A stretch of DNA of 51,698 nt from Nitrosomonas sp. (GTDB lineage: Bacteria; Pseudomonadota; Gammaproteobacteria; Burkholderiales; Nitrosomonadaceae). Positions 42,992-51,588 of the stretch are shown one piece after another. Made by a program: the position numbers and the translations under genes. The DNA lies in assembly GCF_021731985.1 (NCBI RefSeq), contig NZ_JAKFWH010000069.1, positions 1 through 51,698 of the forward strand, in the 5' to 3' direction. Position 1 is the stretch's first letter. Every line of letters starts with the position of its first letter. Below the pieces are notes generated by a model that was not told the origin of the DNA, did not search any database, and saw only the letters and a list, made by a program, of their open reading frames with translations.

Positions 42992-43236
42992 ATTTTTCAC
43001 CTGAAATTTAATTTCTAATTATACCTATTAGTGCACTGAGATCATGGGCACCTGTTGTTAACTTTCGTGAACCACATTATTCCTTTGCAATCAGAAGAAA
43101 TTTTTAGGCTTATGGTTCAACTTTTCAAACCATCTACCAGTAAAAAAATTATAATCATCAGCTAATATTGCGTGCGATTCATGCATTCTTCACATTCCAA
43201 CCCGTTTTCTTAATCAATTTTTTCATAAACTCAATA

Positions 43237-43941
43237 ATGTCAAAGTTTTTTGCATTGATTCCAGCAGCAGGCTCAGGCTCACGTATGGGCAATGAGCTTC
43301 CCAAACAATATCTATCATTGAATAACAGACCTATGATTTATCATGCAATATATACGCTATGTCAGAACCAGTTCATTGCTGGCGTATTTGTCGTACTTGC
43401 GCCAAGTGATAACGAATGGTTCAAGTATGACTGGTCTGAGTTTTCAGAAAAACTAGTCGTGCTTAGCTGTGGCGGTTTAACTCGAGCGGATAGTGTGCTT
43501 AATGGCCTTACTGCAGCAAAACAAAAAAATCTGGTCGATACGAATGATTGGATATTGGTGCATGACGCTGCTCGCCCCTGTTTAACTTCAATTCTATTGG
43601 ATAAATTAATCAATGAATTATCCATGGACGAAGTGGGTGGATTATTAGCAGTACCTGTAGCTGATACTTTAAAACGCAGTAACACTGAAAATCGTGTGGC
43701 ACATACTGAATCCAGAGAAAATTTATGGCAAGCGCAGACGCCGCAAATGTTTCACTATGACCTCCTCACCCAAGCACTCCGTAGCGCGACGAGCATTAAT
43801 GTAACAGATGATGCCAGTGCCGTTGAGGCTTTAGGATTTCACCCAAAACTTGTGCTTGGTGATGCTTACAATTTTAAAGTAACCTACCCTCAAGATCTGG
43901 CTTTAGCAGAACTAATAATACAGAAAAGGAATAATCCGTGA
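43237..43941 (+). CDS. ispD: 2-C-methyl-D-erythritol 4-phosphate cytidylyltransferase
   Basis: IspD makes CDP-methylerythritol in the MEP isoprenoid pathway. From the ATG at 43237 it has 234 residues beginning [18 protein letters not shown], the CTP-binding loop, with [16 protein letters not shown]-like DTLKRS and WQAQTPQMF. An upstream TTG at 43168 would add 23 atypical residues and is rejected. Its stop overlaps the GTG start of ispF. Confidence 0.94.
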   Translation: MSKFFALIPAAGSGSRMGNELPKQYLSLNNRPMIYHAIYTLCQNQFIAGVFVVLAPSDNEWFKYDWSEFSEKLVVLSCGGLTRADSVLNGLTAAKQKNLVDTNDWILVHDAARPCLTSILLDKLINELSMDEVGGLLAVPVADTLKRSNTENRVAHTESRENLWQAQTPQMFHYDLLTQALRSATSINVTDDASAVEALGFHPKLVLGDAYNFKVTYPQDLALAELIIQKRNNP

Positions 43942-44435
43942 GTACACTAAGAATAGGGCAAGGTTTTGATGTACATCAATTGGTTGAAGGCCGTCCGTTG
44001 ATCATCGGCGGAGTAACGATTCCTTACGAAAAAGGATTGCTCGGGCATTCCGATGCGGACGTGTTACTGCATGCAATTTGTGATGCACTTATTGGTGCTG
44101 CAGCATTGGGAGACATTGGCAAGCATTTTTCCGATTCTGATCCGCGCTATAAAAATATCGATAGCCGCGTGCTATTACGCAATGTATACAGCTTACTGGA
44201 AAACAATAGCTACACCATTATCAATATTGATGCGACCATTATTACTCAAGCACCAAAAATGGCGCCCCATATCCCCGCGATGATTGCAAATATTGCGCAG
44301 GATCTGAAAACACTTACAAGTAACATCAACATTAAAGCTAAGACAGCCGAGAATTTGGGCGCGATTGGCCGCAAAGAAGGTATTGTGGCAGAAGTTGTAT
44401 GCTTAATTAACCGCACAAAAAATGAGATTGACTGA
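43938..44435 (+). CDS. ispF: 2-C-methyl-D-erythritol 2,4-cyclodiphosphate synthase
   Basis: IspF cyclises the CDP-methylerythritol phosphate in the MEP pathway. The 165 residues start with GTG overlapping the ispD stop. The metal ligands are in GFDVHQL (Asp, His), and [28 protein letters not shown] and [17 protein letters not shown] complete the family. thpR starts 14 bases before its end. The ispD-ispF pair is the usual arrangement. Confidence 0.95.
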   Translation: MSTLRIGQGFDVHQLVEGRPLIIGGVTIPYEKGLLGHSDADVLLHAICDALIGAAALGDIGKHFSDSDPRYKNIDSRVLLRNVYSLLENNSYTIINIDATIITQAPKMAPHIPAMIANIAQDLKTLTSNINIKAKTAENLGAIGRKEGIVAEVVCLINRTKNEID

Positions 44436-44976
44436 AAAAGGTACCGACACAAAAATAAAACCTATTCGGGTATTTTTTGCCATTTTCCCTAATGAATTTG
44501 TACAAAAACAATTGGCTCATCAAGCTGAAATACTGGAACCTACTTGCGGCGGCCGTAAAATACGAACGCAGAATTTCCATCTTACGTTGTTATTTCTAGG
44601 AGATGTCAGTACGCACCGTATTGCAATACTTCAGCAGACCATGAAAAACATATCAGCAAAAAAATTTGAGCTAAGTTTAGACAAAATTGGCTACTGGAAA
44701 CACAATCAAATTACTTATATCCAGGCAAATCAATTCCCTGAAGAACTGTTCTTGCTCGTTGATTCACTGAAGACTGCGCTGTCAGAAGCTGGGTTCTTAT
44801 TTGATAAATACACTTACAAACCACATGTTACGCTAATCCGGCAAGCGACTCATTCTGCAGAAATCGATCTACCTATCCCAATCAAATGGGAAGTAAATGA
44901 GTGGTCTCTTATTCAATCCAAACAAACTGAGCACGGTGTTGATTATATTCCACTGAAACAGTGGAACTTGAAATAA
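44422..44976 (+). CDS. thpR: RNA 2',3'-cyclic phosphodiesterase (LigT/ThpR)
   Basis: 184 residues of the 2H phosphoesterase family. The two His-x-Thr motifs are FHLTLLFLG and YKPHVTLIR, spaced normally. Members hydrolyse RNA 2',3'-cyclic phosphates and can join some tRNA halves; the physiological substrate is unclear. The ATG overlaps the ispF end by 14 bases, so it should be translated from the same transcript. The first dozen residues are hydrophilic and may not all be used; a start slightly downstream is possible. Confidence 0.9.
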   Translation: MRLTEKGTDTKIKPIRVFFAIFPNEFVQKQLAHQAEILEPTCGGRKIRTQNFHLTLLFLGDVSTHRIAILQQTMKNISAKKFELSLDKIGYWKHNQITYIQANQFPEELFLLVDSLKTALSEAGFLFDKYTYKPHVTLIRQATHSAEIDLPIPIKWEVNEWSLIQSKQTEHGVDYIPLKQWNLK

Positions 44977-45070
44977 GCCAATATTGATCGAATAATTTAT
45001 CCTATATAAATACCCCTTAACTCAAAGTTACCTGATTACATTCAATTAAAACCCTTGCCACTCAACTATT

Positions 45071-45745
45071 TTGAAAATTCTTGCCCTCGAAACATCTACT
45101 GAATTCTGCTCTGTTGCACTGTACCTGGATGGCAAGCTATTCAACAAGGAAATTCTTGCTGAGCGCCGTCACTCTGAAATTCTTCTGCCTATGATTCATG
45201 AACTGCTCGAAGAATCTGCACTTGCATTGCAGCAATTAGATGGCATCGCTTTTGGCGCAGGTCCAGGTTCTTTTACAGGTCTGCGCATAGCTTGCGGTGT
45301 CGCTCAAGGTTTGGCGTATGCAACCAGTCTCCCGATTATAGGAATCAGCACGCTTGAAGCAGTGGCACAACAAGTTGATGAACAGAAAATCATTGTGGCA
45401 CTTGATGCCCGCATGGGTGAGATTTATCATGCTGCTTATCAGAAATTAACAAATTATGACTGGCAAGTTATCAGTCCGCCGACACTCTGTTTACCGCAGC
45501 ATGCGCCCTCGGTACCGGGCAATGGTTGGATTGGATGCGGTAGTGGTTTTGATGTCTATCGCGAAGAATTATTGGCACTGTATAGCGAAACTATTCACCA
45601 GGTTCATTTCAAGCTCCACCCGCAAGCTGGGGAGATAGCACAACTTGCGCTACCCAAATTTACTGATGGTTCTAATACTGATCCAGCCAATGTAACACCT
45701 GTCTATATACGTAACAAAGTCGCATTGAAGGAAAATGAGCGATGA
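45071..45745 (+). CDS. tsaB: tRNA threonylcarbamoyladenosine synthesis protein TsaB
   Basis: TsaB binds TsaD and TsaE for the t6A37 tRNA modification. The 224 residues have an N-terminal ASKHA-type fold with KILALETSTEFCSVAL, ERRHSEILLPMIHELL, GAGPGSFTGLRIACGVAQGLA and VALDARMGEIYHA. The start is TTG at 45071, which gives the standard N-terminus but has a poor ribosome-binding site. Its stop overlaps the rimI ATG as ATGA. The tsaB-rimI-udg order is widespread. Confidence 0.92.
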   Translation: MKILALETSTEFCSVALYLDGKLFNKEILAERRHSEILLPMIHELLEESALALQQLDGIAFGAGPGSFTGLRIACGVAQGLAYATSLPIIGISTLEAVAQQVDEQKIIVALDARMGEIYHAAYQKLTNYDWQVISPPTLCLPQHAPSVPGNGWIGCGSGFDVYREELLALYSETIHQVHFKLHPQAGEIAQLALPKFTDGSNTDPANVTPVYIRNKVALKENER

Positions 45746-46203
45746 ATAGCACATTACAGCAGACAGCCGAGTTCAGAAAAATGTACTCATCGGATCTAGA
45801 TCGTGTCATCCTGATCGAACGAGAAATTTTTCTTTTCCCCTGGTCACTAGGAAATTTCGCCGATTCAATCAAGGCCGGTTATGTATGTCAGGTTTTGGAA
45901 CATGCTGATGTGCTGTTCGGCTATGGAATCATGATGATGAGTCCTGAAGAAGCACATATTCTCACCATTGGTATCGCCGCAGACTGGCAAAAAAAAGGTT
46001 GGGGAAAAATGCTACTCCAGCATTTTATTCAATATGCCAGAGAAGAAAATGCAAAATCGATATTCCTGGATGTACGAGAATCTAATCACGGTGCCGCACA
46101 GCTCTATAAGCAAATGGGCTTCCAGCACATTGCAACGCGCAAAGGTTATTACCCGGCAATGTGCGGACGTGAAGATGCTCTTGTTATGCAATTGATGCTA
46201 TGA
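45742..46203 (+). CDS. rimI: Ribosomal protein bS18 alanine N-acetyltransferase RimI
   Basis: RimI acetylates the N-terminus of ribosomal protein bS18. The 153-residue GNAT fold has FPWSLGNFADSI, AHILTIGIAADWQKKGWGKMLL with the acetyl-CoA loop (Q/R-x-x-G-x-G/A), LDVRESNHGAAQLYKQMGF and RKGYYP, all typical of RimI. It is coupled to tsaB (ATGA) and to the glycosylase gene (ATGA) by overlapping start and stop codons. Confidence 0.92.
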   Translation: MNSTLQQTAEFRKMYSSDLDRVILIEREIFLFPWSLGNFADSIKAGYVCQVLEHADVLFGYGIMMMSPEEAHILTIGIAADWQKKGWGKMLLQHFIQYAREENAKSIFLDVRESNHGAAQLYKQMGFQHIATRKGYYPAMCGREDALVMQLML

Positions 46204-46943
46204 ATACGCGGCGCAGACAAATACTCAAAGAATTGAATCTGCTGCCGGTATGGCAACAAAAATCAGGCACCCGGAAACAGAATCAGTCGCTTGAATCACA
46301 ATCAATCGAAATCAGAAATTTGATATCTCCACCTGATCCTGCAAAAGATTCACAGCAGCGCCAGGAAATCCATCAAATGAATTGGGATCAACTCAGATTA
46401 GCGGTATCCCAGTGTACTGCCTGCCCTTTACACCAAACACGTACTCAAACCGTATTGGGTGTCGGCGATGAGAATGCGGATTGGCTCTTTGTAGGCGAAG
46501 GACCAGGAGCCACAGAAGATGCAATCGGCGAACCTTTTGTAGGACCAGCCGGCAAATTACTTGATCAAATGTTGGCGGCTATTAAGCTAAACCGTGGCCA
46601 GCAAGTCTACATCACCAATATCGTAAAATGCCGCCCGCCCAATAATAGAAATCCCAATGCCAATGAAGCCCGTCAATGCGAACCTTATCTGACGAGGCAA
46701 ATTGCTCTGATCAAACCCAAACTTATTGTTGCATTAGGAAAGGTTGCTGCACAAAACCTGCTCCAGTGTGAAGACAGTATTTCCAGCTTGCGTGGAAAAA
46801 TACATGATTACTCAGGCATACCCCTGATAGTCACTTACCACCCCGCCTATTTATTGCGCTCTCTCCCAGAAAAAGCGAAAGCCTGGAAAGATTTATGTTT
46901 TGCTCAATCAACTATGCAGTCAATAACATTGGGGCGCCTCTAA
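46200..46943 (+). CDS. Family 4-type uracil-DNA glycosylase with Fe-S cluster
   Basis: 247 residues. After a poorly conserved N-terminus of about 60 residues, the cluster ligands are Cys72 and Cys75 (CTACP), Cys144 (KCRPP) and Cys160 (QCEPY). The uracil-binding motifs are GEGPGATEDAIGEPFVG and, near the C-terminus, HPAYLLR. It should remove uracil from DNA. It overlaps rimI by ATGA and is the last gene of the group. The long N-terminal extension resembles the phage-polymerase-like UDG annotation in related genomes. Confidence 0.92.
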   Translation: MNTRRRQILKELNLLPVWQQKSGTRKQNQSLESQSIEIRNLISPPDPAKDSQQRQEIHQMNWDQLRLAVSQCTACPLHQTRTQTVLGVGDENADWLFVGEGPGATEDAIGEPFVGPAGKLLDQMLAAIKLNRGQQVYITNIVKCRPPNNRNPNANEARQCEPYLTRQIALIKPKLIVALGKVAAQNLLQCEDSISSLRGKIHDYSGIPLIVTYHPAYLLRSLPEKAKAWKDLCFAQSTMQSITLGRL

Positions 46944-47298
46944 AAATTCAAAATTCCAAACAAAACGAGGCGCTAGCAACAAATGGTGACGCAGCATATA
47001 ACTGATATATAAGGAAACATTCTTTGTGAGCAACAAAGTGTTGTGACGAAATTTGGATTTTTAGAAGTGCCCATAAGCTGTTTATTTAACGAATATTCAT
47101 GACTCATTTTATCAATACTAATCTTGTGAATTTCTGATCGGTTGTCAGTGTGTTCGACAATCCAGCCGTTTTCCAGAAGCTTCATCTTTTATGAAAAGAG
47201 CGTTTATTTTTCCTATCCGCTATCTTTGGATTCTTGATTCTGGACCCATGCTTCCGTTAGGTTAGACTTGAATGGACGTCAACAGTAAGCAAGACAGG
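46944..47298. other. Intergenic region without a convincing gene
   Basis: The 355-bp gap between the glycosylase gene and the lipoprotein gene on the opposite strand shows no terminator or RNA I can support. A 70-codon minus-strand frame at 46973-47185 has a weak start and a Cys-rich tail of low plausibility. Confidence 0.4.
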
Positions 47299-47949
47299 CT
47301 AGTCTTCCCCCCGGTAAGCCAGATCTGGAATTGCCAGAACAATTCGCCTAGCAAGATCTTGGACTACCCAAACTTCTTGATCACCGTAAAGATTCATTCC
47401 TGCAAAAACAGAATTCATAACAAAGCTCCCTATACCAAAGGGAATGCCACCACCTCTAATCACTGCTGTATGGCTACCCTGCCAGAGAACGTCCCCTGTG
47501 GAGGCTCTGATAATTTGTATATTGGCTCCGGCACGAACCTCAGAGTAAACGCCATAGTACCTCGATGATTTTTCAGTTACCTCACCCACCATGATGGTGT
47601 CACAGCCGATTGATTTGGCTACACTAGCGTTCAGGTCACCCAAAGAGTTGTCAGTCATTTTGACTGCAGCATCGACCCGTTGGAGCGTTACCAAACGAAT
47701 ACCCGTGGGCGCCAGATGTGCGTGTAGCTCTTTACGAATCAATTCAGCCCCTTTTAGATTACTCTTCTTCGCCGTAAGAGGGAATACTGCGATGCAGGAC
47801 AGAGGGGTGGACTTCAATTCTTGGGACGATTCAACTACAACGACATCGACATCGCTCTGTTTGGCATAACCACTACTACTTTCAACAGGGAGGGTTGCAC
47901 AACCCGTAATGCTGAGTACGCAGGTAATTAGGAGTATCGGCAGTTTCAT
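47299..47949 (-). CDS. Lipoprotein of CsgG/TolB-N-like type, paralogue A
   Basis: 216 residues with lipobox SITGC (Cys17). The mature part resembles the N-terminal TolB/CsgG-like fold: LSCIAVFPLTAK, an amphipathic helix AELIRKELHAHLAP, RLVTLQRVD, GCDTIMVGEVTE, GANIQIIRASTGDVLWQGSH, then GGGIPFG and a C-terminal helix VQDLARRIVLAIPDL. Such lipoproteins (CsgG, LpoB, GNA1162 relatives) act in the outer membrane; the exact family is uncertain. It is about three quarters identical in the core to the gene just upstream, so the two are a tandem duplication. AGAGGAAA precedes the ATG. Confidence 0.7.
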   Translation of the reverse strand: MKLPILLITCVLSITGCATLPVESSSGYAKQSDVDVVVVESSQELKSTPLSCIAVFPLTAKKSNLKGAELIRKELHAHLAPTGIRLVTLQRVDAAVKMTDNSLGDLNASVAKSIGCDTIMVGEVTEKSSRYYGVYSEVRAGANIQIIRASTGDVLWQGSHTAVIRGGGIPFGIGSFVMNSVFAGMNLYGDQEVWVVQDLARRIVLAIPDLAYRGED

Positions 47950-48185
47950 TGAATCGAGTTTCCTCTGTTAAATCCACGTGGAGTTGATAAATTCTTTTAA
48001 CGATGGATCTCTCGTCGAGAAGTATCTCTCGTATTTTTATCTTAAAGACAACGAGTTTGTAAGTAAATAAAAAAGGCGGGGGATGTGTTGGGGGATATCA
48101 GCATATTAACTTTTTCTAAGCTTTATTAAGAATCGAGACTGAAACGGATCAAGACAAATCAAGCTTTACTGGGCAAGGCTTCGGC

Positions 48186-48863
48186 TTAATAAATCAAACC
48201 CGGAATTGTCGACACAACTCGCCTAGCAAGATCGTGGACAACCCAAACATCCCGGTCACCGTAAAGATTCAGTCCTGCAAAAACCACATTTAGAGGAACA
48301 TTAACCATACCCAACGGGATCCCCCCACCTCTAATCACTGCCGAGTGGCTACCCTGCCAGAGAACATCCCCTGTGGAGGCTCTAATAATTTTTATATTGG
48401 CTCCAGCACGAGCCTCAGAGTAGATACCATACTGACTTGACACTCTCTCAGTCACTTCACCCAACATGATCGTGTCACAACCAATTGATTTAGCTACACT
48501 AGCGTTCAGTTCACCCAATGAGTTGTCAGTCATTTTGATCACAGCATCGACCCGTTGGAGCGCTACCAGACGAATACCCGTAGGTGCCAGTTGTGCGTGT
48601 AGCGCACTACGAATTGACTCTGCTCCCTTAAGATCACTCTCCTTGGCGGTAATAGGGAATACCGCAAGGCAGGTCAAAGGTGCGGAATTTAATTCTTGAG
48701 AAGATCCAGAGACAACAACATCATGAGCAGCTTCATGGGCAATATCAGTGGTCTTGACCGATTCTGGATTCTGTTTGGCATAATCAGCGCTACGATCAAC
48801 ATAACGAGTCGCGCAGCCTGTAATGCTAAATAGAAAAAAGATTAAGAGGGCTGACTGTTTCAC
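48186..48863 (-). CDS. Lipoprotein of CsgG/TolB-N-like type, paralogue B
   Basis: 225 residues with lipobox SITGC (Cys17). The core from LTCLAVFPITAK through IIRASTGDVLWQGSH to VHDLARRVVSTIP matches paralogue A almost block for block. It differs by about 16 extra residues after the lipid anchor (about 32-48) and by a divergent GMVNVPLNVV segment. The start is GTG with a poor ribosome-binding site. It lies 236 bp upstream of paralogue A on the same strand, so each may have its own promoter. Function is unknown; outer-membrane or envelope location is likely. Confidence 0.7.
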   Translation of the reverse strand: MKQSALLIFFLFSITGCATRYVDRSADYAKQNPESVKTTDIAHEAAHDVVVSGSSQELNSAPLTCLAVFPITAKESDLKGAESIRSALHAQLAPTGIRLVALQRVDAVIKMTDNSLGELNASVAKSIGCDTIMLGEVTERVSSQYGIYSEARAGANIKIIRASTGDVLWQGSHSAVIRGGGIPLGMVNVPLNVVFAGLNLYGDRDVWVVHDLARRVVSTIPGLIY

Positions 48864-49132
48864 TATATGTTAGGTTTAGAGATAACCAGGGTGAAATAGG
48901 TGAGGGACATAGGAAAAATAAACACCCCTTTTTATTCAAGTTCATTATACGCAAACCGGATGTTTAGGCAAATGCTGCTGAACGATCAAAAAACATCTGA
49001 TTTTATTTACAAAAAATCGAGTCTGACCCCCATTGATTCCACTACGGCCAGGCGCTGGCGGAATTAGTGGAAATTTTATGTGCTGGAAAATTCTAAAAAC
49101 CAACAACTTATCAAGTCTCCTTGGTTCATCAA

Positions 49133-50183
49133 GGCTCTGTAGCAATTAATTGTTGAATTGCTAGTCAAATATGCATCGGAATGTAAAGGAAGAGGTATGC
49201 ATCATGAAAGCAGCTGAATTCAAAGATTGGATAACATCGATTGAACGGATGAGCCGCGGTCAGCGAGACAAGCTTCGAGAAAGATTAGAAGGAGAAGCCG
49301 ATGCTGATACGATCATGGAATTGATTGAACAAGGGCAGAGTGCTGAACGAATTTGTCCCTATTGTCAGGGAACAAAGCTGTATCGGTGGGGCAAAGCGAG
49401 TGAGTTACAACGCTATCGATGCCGCCACTGTAATCATACATTTAATGCCCTGACCGGCACGGCATTGGCCCGATTACGCCACAAAGACAAGTGGCTTGAT
49501 TATGAACAAGCGATGGTTCAAGGGGTAAGTGTGCGTAAAGCAGCGATCAGCTGCGGAGTAACCACGAACACGAGCTTTAAATGGCGTCATCGTTTTTTGC
49601 GAGTGCCTGCAATCCATCGATCTAGCCAAATGAATGGCATTGTTGAAGCTGACGAAATGTATTTTCTGGAATCTTTTAAGGGGCAACGTCATTTACCGAG
49701 AGCCGCGCGCAAACGAGGCGGCAAAGCTGCCAAGCGCGGCACATCAAAAGAACAGATACCTGTGCTAGTGGTACGCGATCGTCATGGTGAAACTGATGAT
49801 CGTATACTGCATGACACAAGCGCAGAGCAAATCGGAACAGTGCTTATCCCTTTGTTAAGCAAAGATGTCATTCTCTGCACAGATGGAATGCCCGCCTACA
49901 GACAGATCACCAGGAATGCAAGAATTGTTCATCGTCCAGTCAACATTGCTGCAGGTCAACGAGTTATCAACGATGTTTACCACATTCAGAATGTTAATGC
50001 TTATGGCAGCCGACTCAGACAATGGATGGCGAAGTTCCATGGTGTAGCAACACGCTATCTTGCGAGCTATCTGGGGCGGCATAGAATGGTTGACCGTCTC
50101 GGTCAGAACGTTACACCAACCCTTTGTTTCCTGATATCACTTGGAAAAACAAGACAATTTCAACAATTAATTACTACATAGCC
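49133..50183 (+). mobile_element. Complete IS1595-family insertion sequence
   Basis: The 1051-bp element is bounded by imperfect terminal inverted repeats: GGCTCTGTAGCAATTAATTG at the left (49133) and, on the other strand at the right (50183), GGCTATGTAGTAATTAATTG. The flanks are a perfect 8-bp direct repeat TTCATCAA at 49125-49132 and 50184-50191, the target duplication typical of this family. It carries one intact transposase gene and so may be active. Confidence 0.92.
49204..50181 (+). CDS. IS1595-family transposase
   Basis: 325 residues from the ATG at 49204, chosen because GGAAGAGG lies just before it; an ATG 33 bases upstream is also open. The N-terminal zinc ribbon has CPYC and CRHC. 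A helix-turn-helix-like segment has VRKAAISCGVTTNTSFKWRHRF. The ISXO2-like catalytic domain has the acidic residues in EADEMYF and CTDGMPAY, and a third motif QNVNAYGSRLRQWM. The gene ends two bases before the right IS end, its stop lying within the repeat. No frameshift is seen. Confidence 0.93.
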   Translation: MKAAEFKDWITSIERMSRGQRDKLRERLEGEADADTIMELIEQGQSAERICPYCQGTKLYRWGKASELQRYRCRHCNHTFNALTGTALARLRHKDKWLDYEQAMVQGVSVRKAAISCGVTTNTSFKWRHRFLRVPAIHRSSQMNGIVEADEMYFLESFKGQRHLPRAARKRGGKAAKRGTSKEQIPVLVVRDRHGETDDRILHDTSAEQIGTVLIPLLSKDVILCTDGMPAYRQITRNARIVHRPVNIAAGQRVINDVYHIQNVNAYGSRLRQWMAKFHGVATRYLASYLGRHRMVDRLGQNVTPTLCFLISLGKTRQFQQLITT

Positions 50184-50328
50184 TTCATCAAAGTAATTCT
50201 TCACAGAAAAAAATCTCAATTCTAGACCTGTCCCCAAGCATTTGCTCGCTCTGCTTGGCAGCGCCTTCTATCCGGTTCTTGTACATTCGCAATGACCAGC
50301 TCACGGCGGGACTTGCACTCGCAGGAAT

Positions 50329-50377
50329 GCGCCCATGCTGGGCGCGCAAACAAGAACGCCCTTCCGAAGAAGGGCGT
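50329..50377. repeat. Pair of GC-rich hairpins right of the IS
   Basis: GCGCCCA (50329-50335) pairs with TGGGCGC (50339-50345). ACGCCCTTC (50356-50364) pairs with GAAGGGCGT (50369-50377) around CGAA. They lie downstream of the minus-strand gene ending at 50433 and could serve as its terminator, though the T-run is poor. The rest of 50192-50432 has no gene I can support. Confidence 0.5.
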
Positions 50378-50432
50378 GACTAATGCGAAGGATGGGAAGA
50401 AATTTAATTATGTGGGCGGGACAATTGGACAC

Positions 50433-51503
50433 TTATATCGTTTGTGCGATTCTGCGATTCCACTCCGTACGAGCGGCTGTATTAGTACTCCATTGTGGGA
50501 ATGTGTTCAATGATTCCCCTACCGGATTCTCTGGTCCATAAGTCTCACTCAATACCCAAACCCCATTGAGAAGCTGAGCCATTGCAGTCCATCCCCATTC
50601 AAGACGAGCGATAGGCACCCATACGGAATTGCCAGTGTTTGGTCTGAACATCAAAAACGTTTGATACGACTCCAAATTAGCTGGGCCCTCACCGACCAAA
50701 AATGCAAGGTACGACGATGTTGCGGGATTTGGCAGTTGTGTGCCGGGTGCATCAGTAGCATAGATCCATTTGGTTTGACCTGTAGATATCGCCACCACTG
50801 TGTTTTGATAAATAAAATCACCAGTAAGACCCACATCCAATATCCATTGCCCATTAGTGCTAAGGTCGTAGGTCCAGCCTGAGGTATCCATGCATTCTCT
50901 ATAATTCTGAGCCAACTGAATGAAGCAAAGCTGCCCATCATCAATCGAATCTCCAACGACATCAGCACCAATCTCAATCCCCGGACTACCCGGTCGACCA
51001 AAACCCATCCATGGATTTCCATTTGCGTCGTTGTATATCAATATTGATGCGGTCACACTATTTATGGATGTAACAGAAGGGCCAGTGACAACAAATGTGT
51101 TGGAAGTAAATTGAGTGCCAAATTCTGAAACTATGATTGCCGTTACAACGTATTCGCCCGGAGTAGTGAATGCGAATGCAATCTCTTGACTCGTGAGCAT
51201 GGCGGCCGTGACCGGTATGACGCTACCTGCTTGGGAAGTCGGCGAGAATCCAGCGACGATATTTGTAGTGCTTATCGTCCACTCAGCACTAATTATTGGA
51301 AACGGGCAAACAATCTGATGCGTCCCAATGTCTCCGATCGTAACTGGATATGTGTCACCGAATTGTCCCGATCGCCTAACCCAAGAACAGACTATTCGAA
51401 TCGCGGGCTCAAAGTTACTATGGGTATTTATTGGTTCAGCATTCATATTTTTCTCTTTTTGTATGCGTCGGCCGAGCGCATTGACTGCCGTCACCCGATG
51501 CAT
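50433..51503 (-). CDS. Unrecognised protein, possibly 5'-truncated
   Basis: 356 residues from an ATG at 51503. An ATG at 51446 (MNAEPINTHSNF) with GAGAAAA before it is an alternative start. About 30 further in-frame codons upstream of 51503 also look coding (VLYIPLDSNDHGLYKQHK) and run into an IS end near 51588, so the true start may be lost. Residues about 40-145 look like beta-sandwich repeats of Ig or PKD type (AEWTISTTNIVAGF, FTTPGEYVVTAIIVSEFG). The rest is rich in Trp, Gly, Asn and Thr (ARLEWGWTAMAQLLNGVW). No signal peptide is visible. No function can be assigned; an extracellular or surface binding role is a guess. Confidence 0.6.
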   Translation of the reverse strand: MHRVTAVNALGRRIQKEKNMNAEPINTHSNFEPAIRIVCSWVRRSGQFGDTYPVTIGDIGTHQIVCPFPIISAEWTISTTNIVAGFSPTSQAGSVIPVTAAMLTSQEIAFAFTTPGEYVVTAIIVSEFGTQFTSNTFVVTGPSVTSINSVTASILIYNDANGNPWMGFGRPGSPGIEIGADVVGDSIDDGQLCFIQLAQNYRECMDTSGWTYDLSTNGQWILDVGLTGDFIYQNTVVAISTGQTKWIYATDAPGTQLPNPATSSYLAFLVGEGPANLESYQTFLMFRPNTGNSVWVPIARLEWGWTAMAQLLNGVWVLSETYGPENPVGESLNTFPQWSTNTAARTEWNRRIAQTI

Positions 51504-51588
51504 GTAGCGTGCGTTGGAAAGTACTGCCTTGTGTTGCTTGTACAGCCCGTGGTCATTAGAGTCAAGAGGGATGTAGAGAACAAATAAG

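Noticed and set aside
46973..47185. 70-codon minus-strand frame in the gap after the glycosylase gene.
   Set aside because: The start is weak, the tail is a run of hydrophobic and Cys residues, and no homology is recognised.
48945..49145. Minus-strand frame that would stay open across the IS1595 site if the element were removed (about 68 codons).
   Set aside because: It runs through a GGGGTCAGACTCGATT-type motif typical of non-coding mobile DNA and lacks protein-like features.
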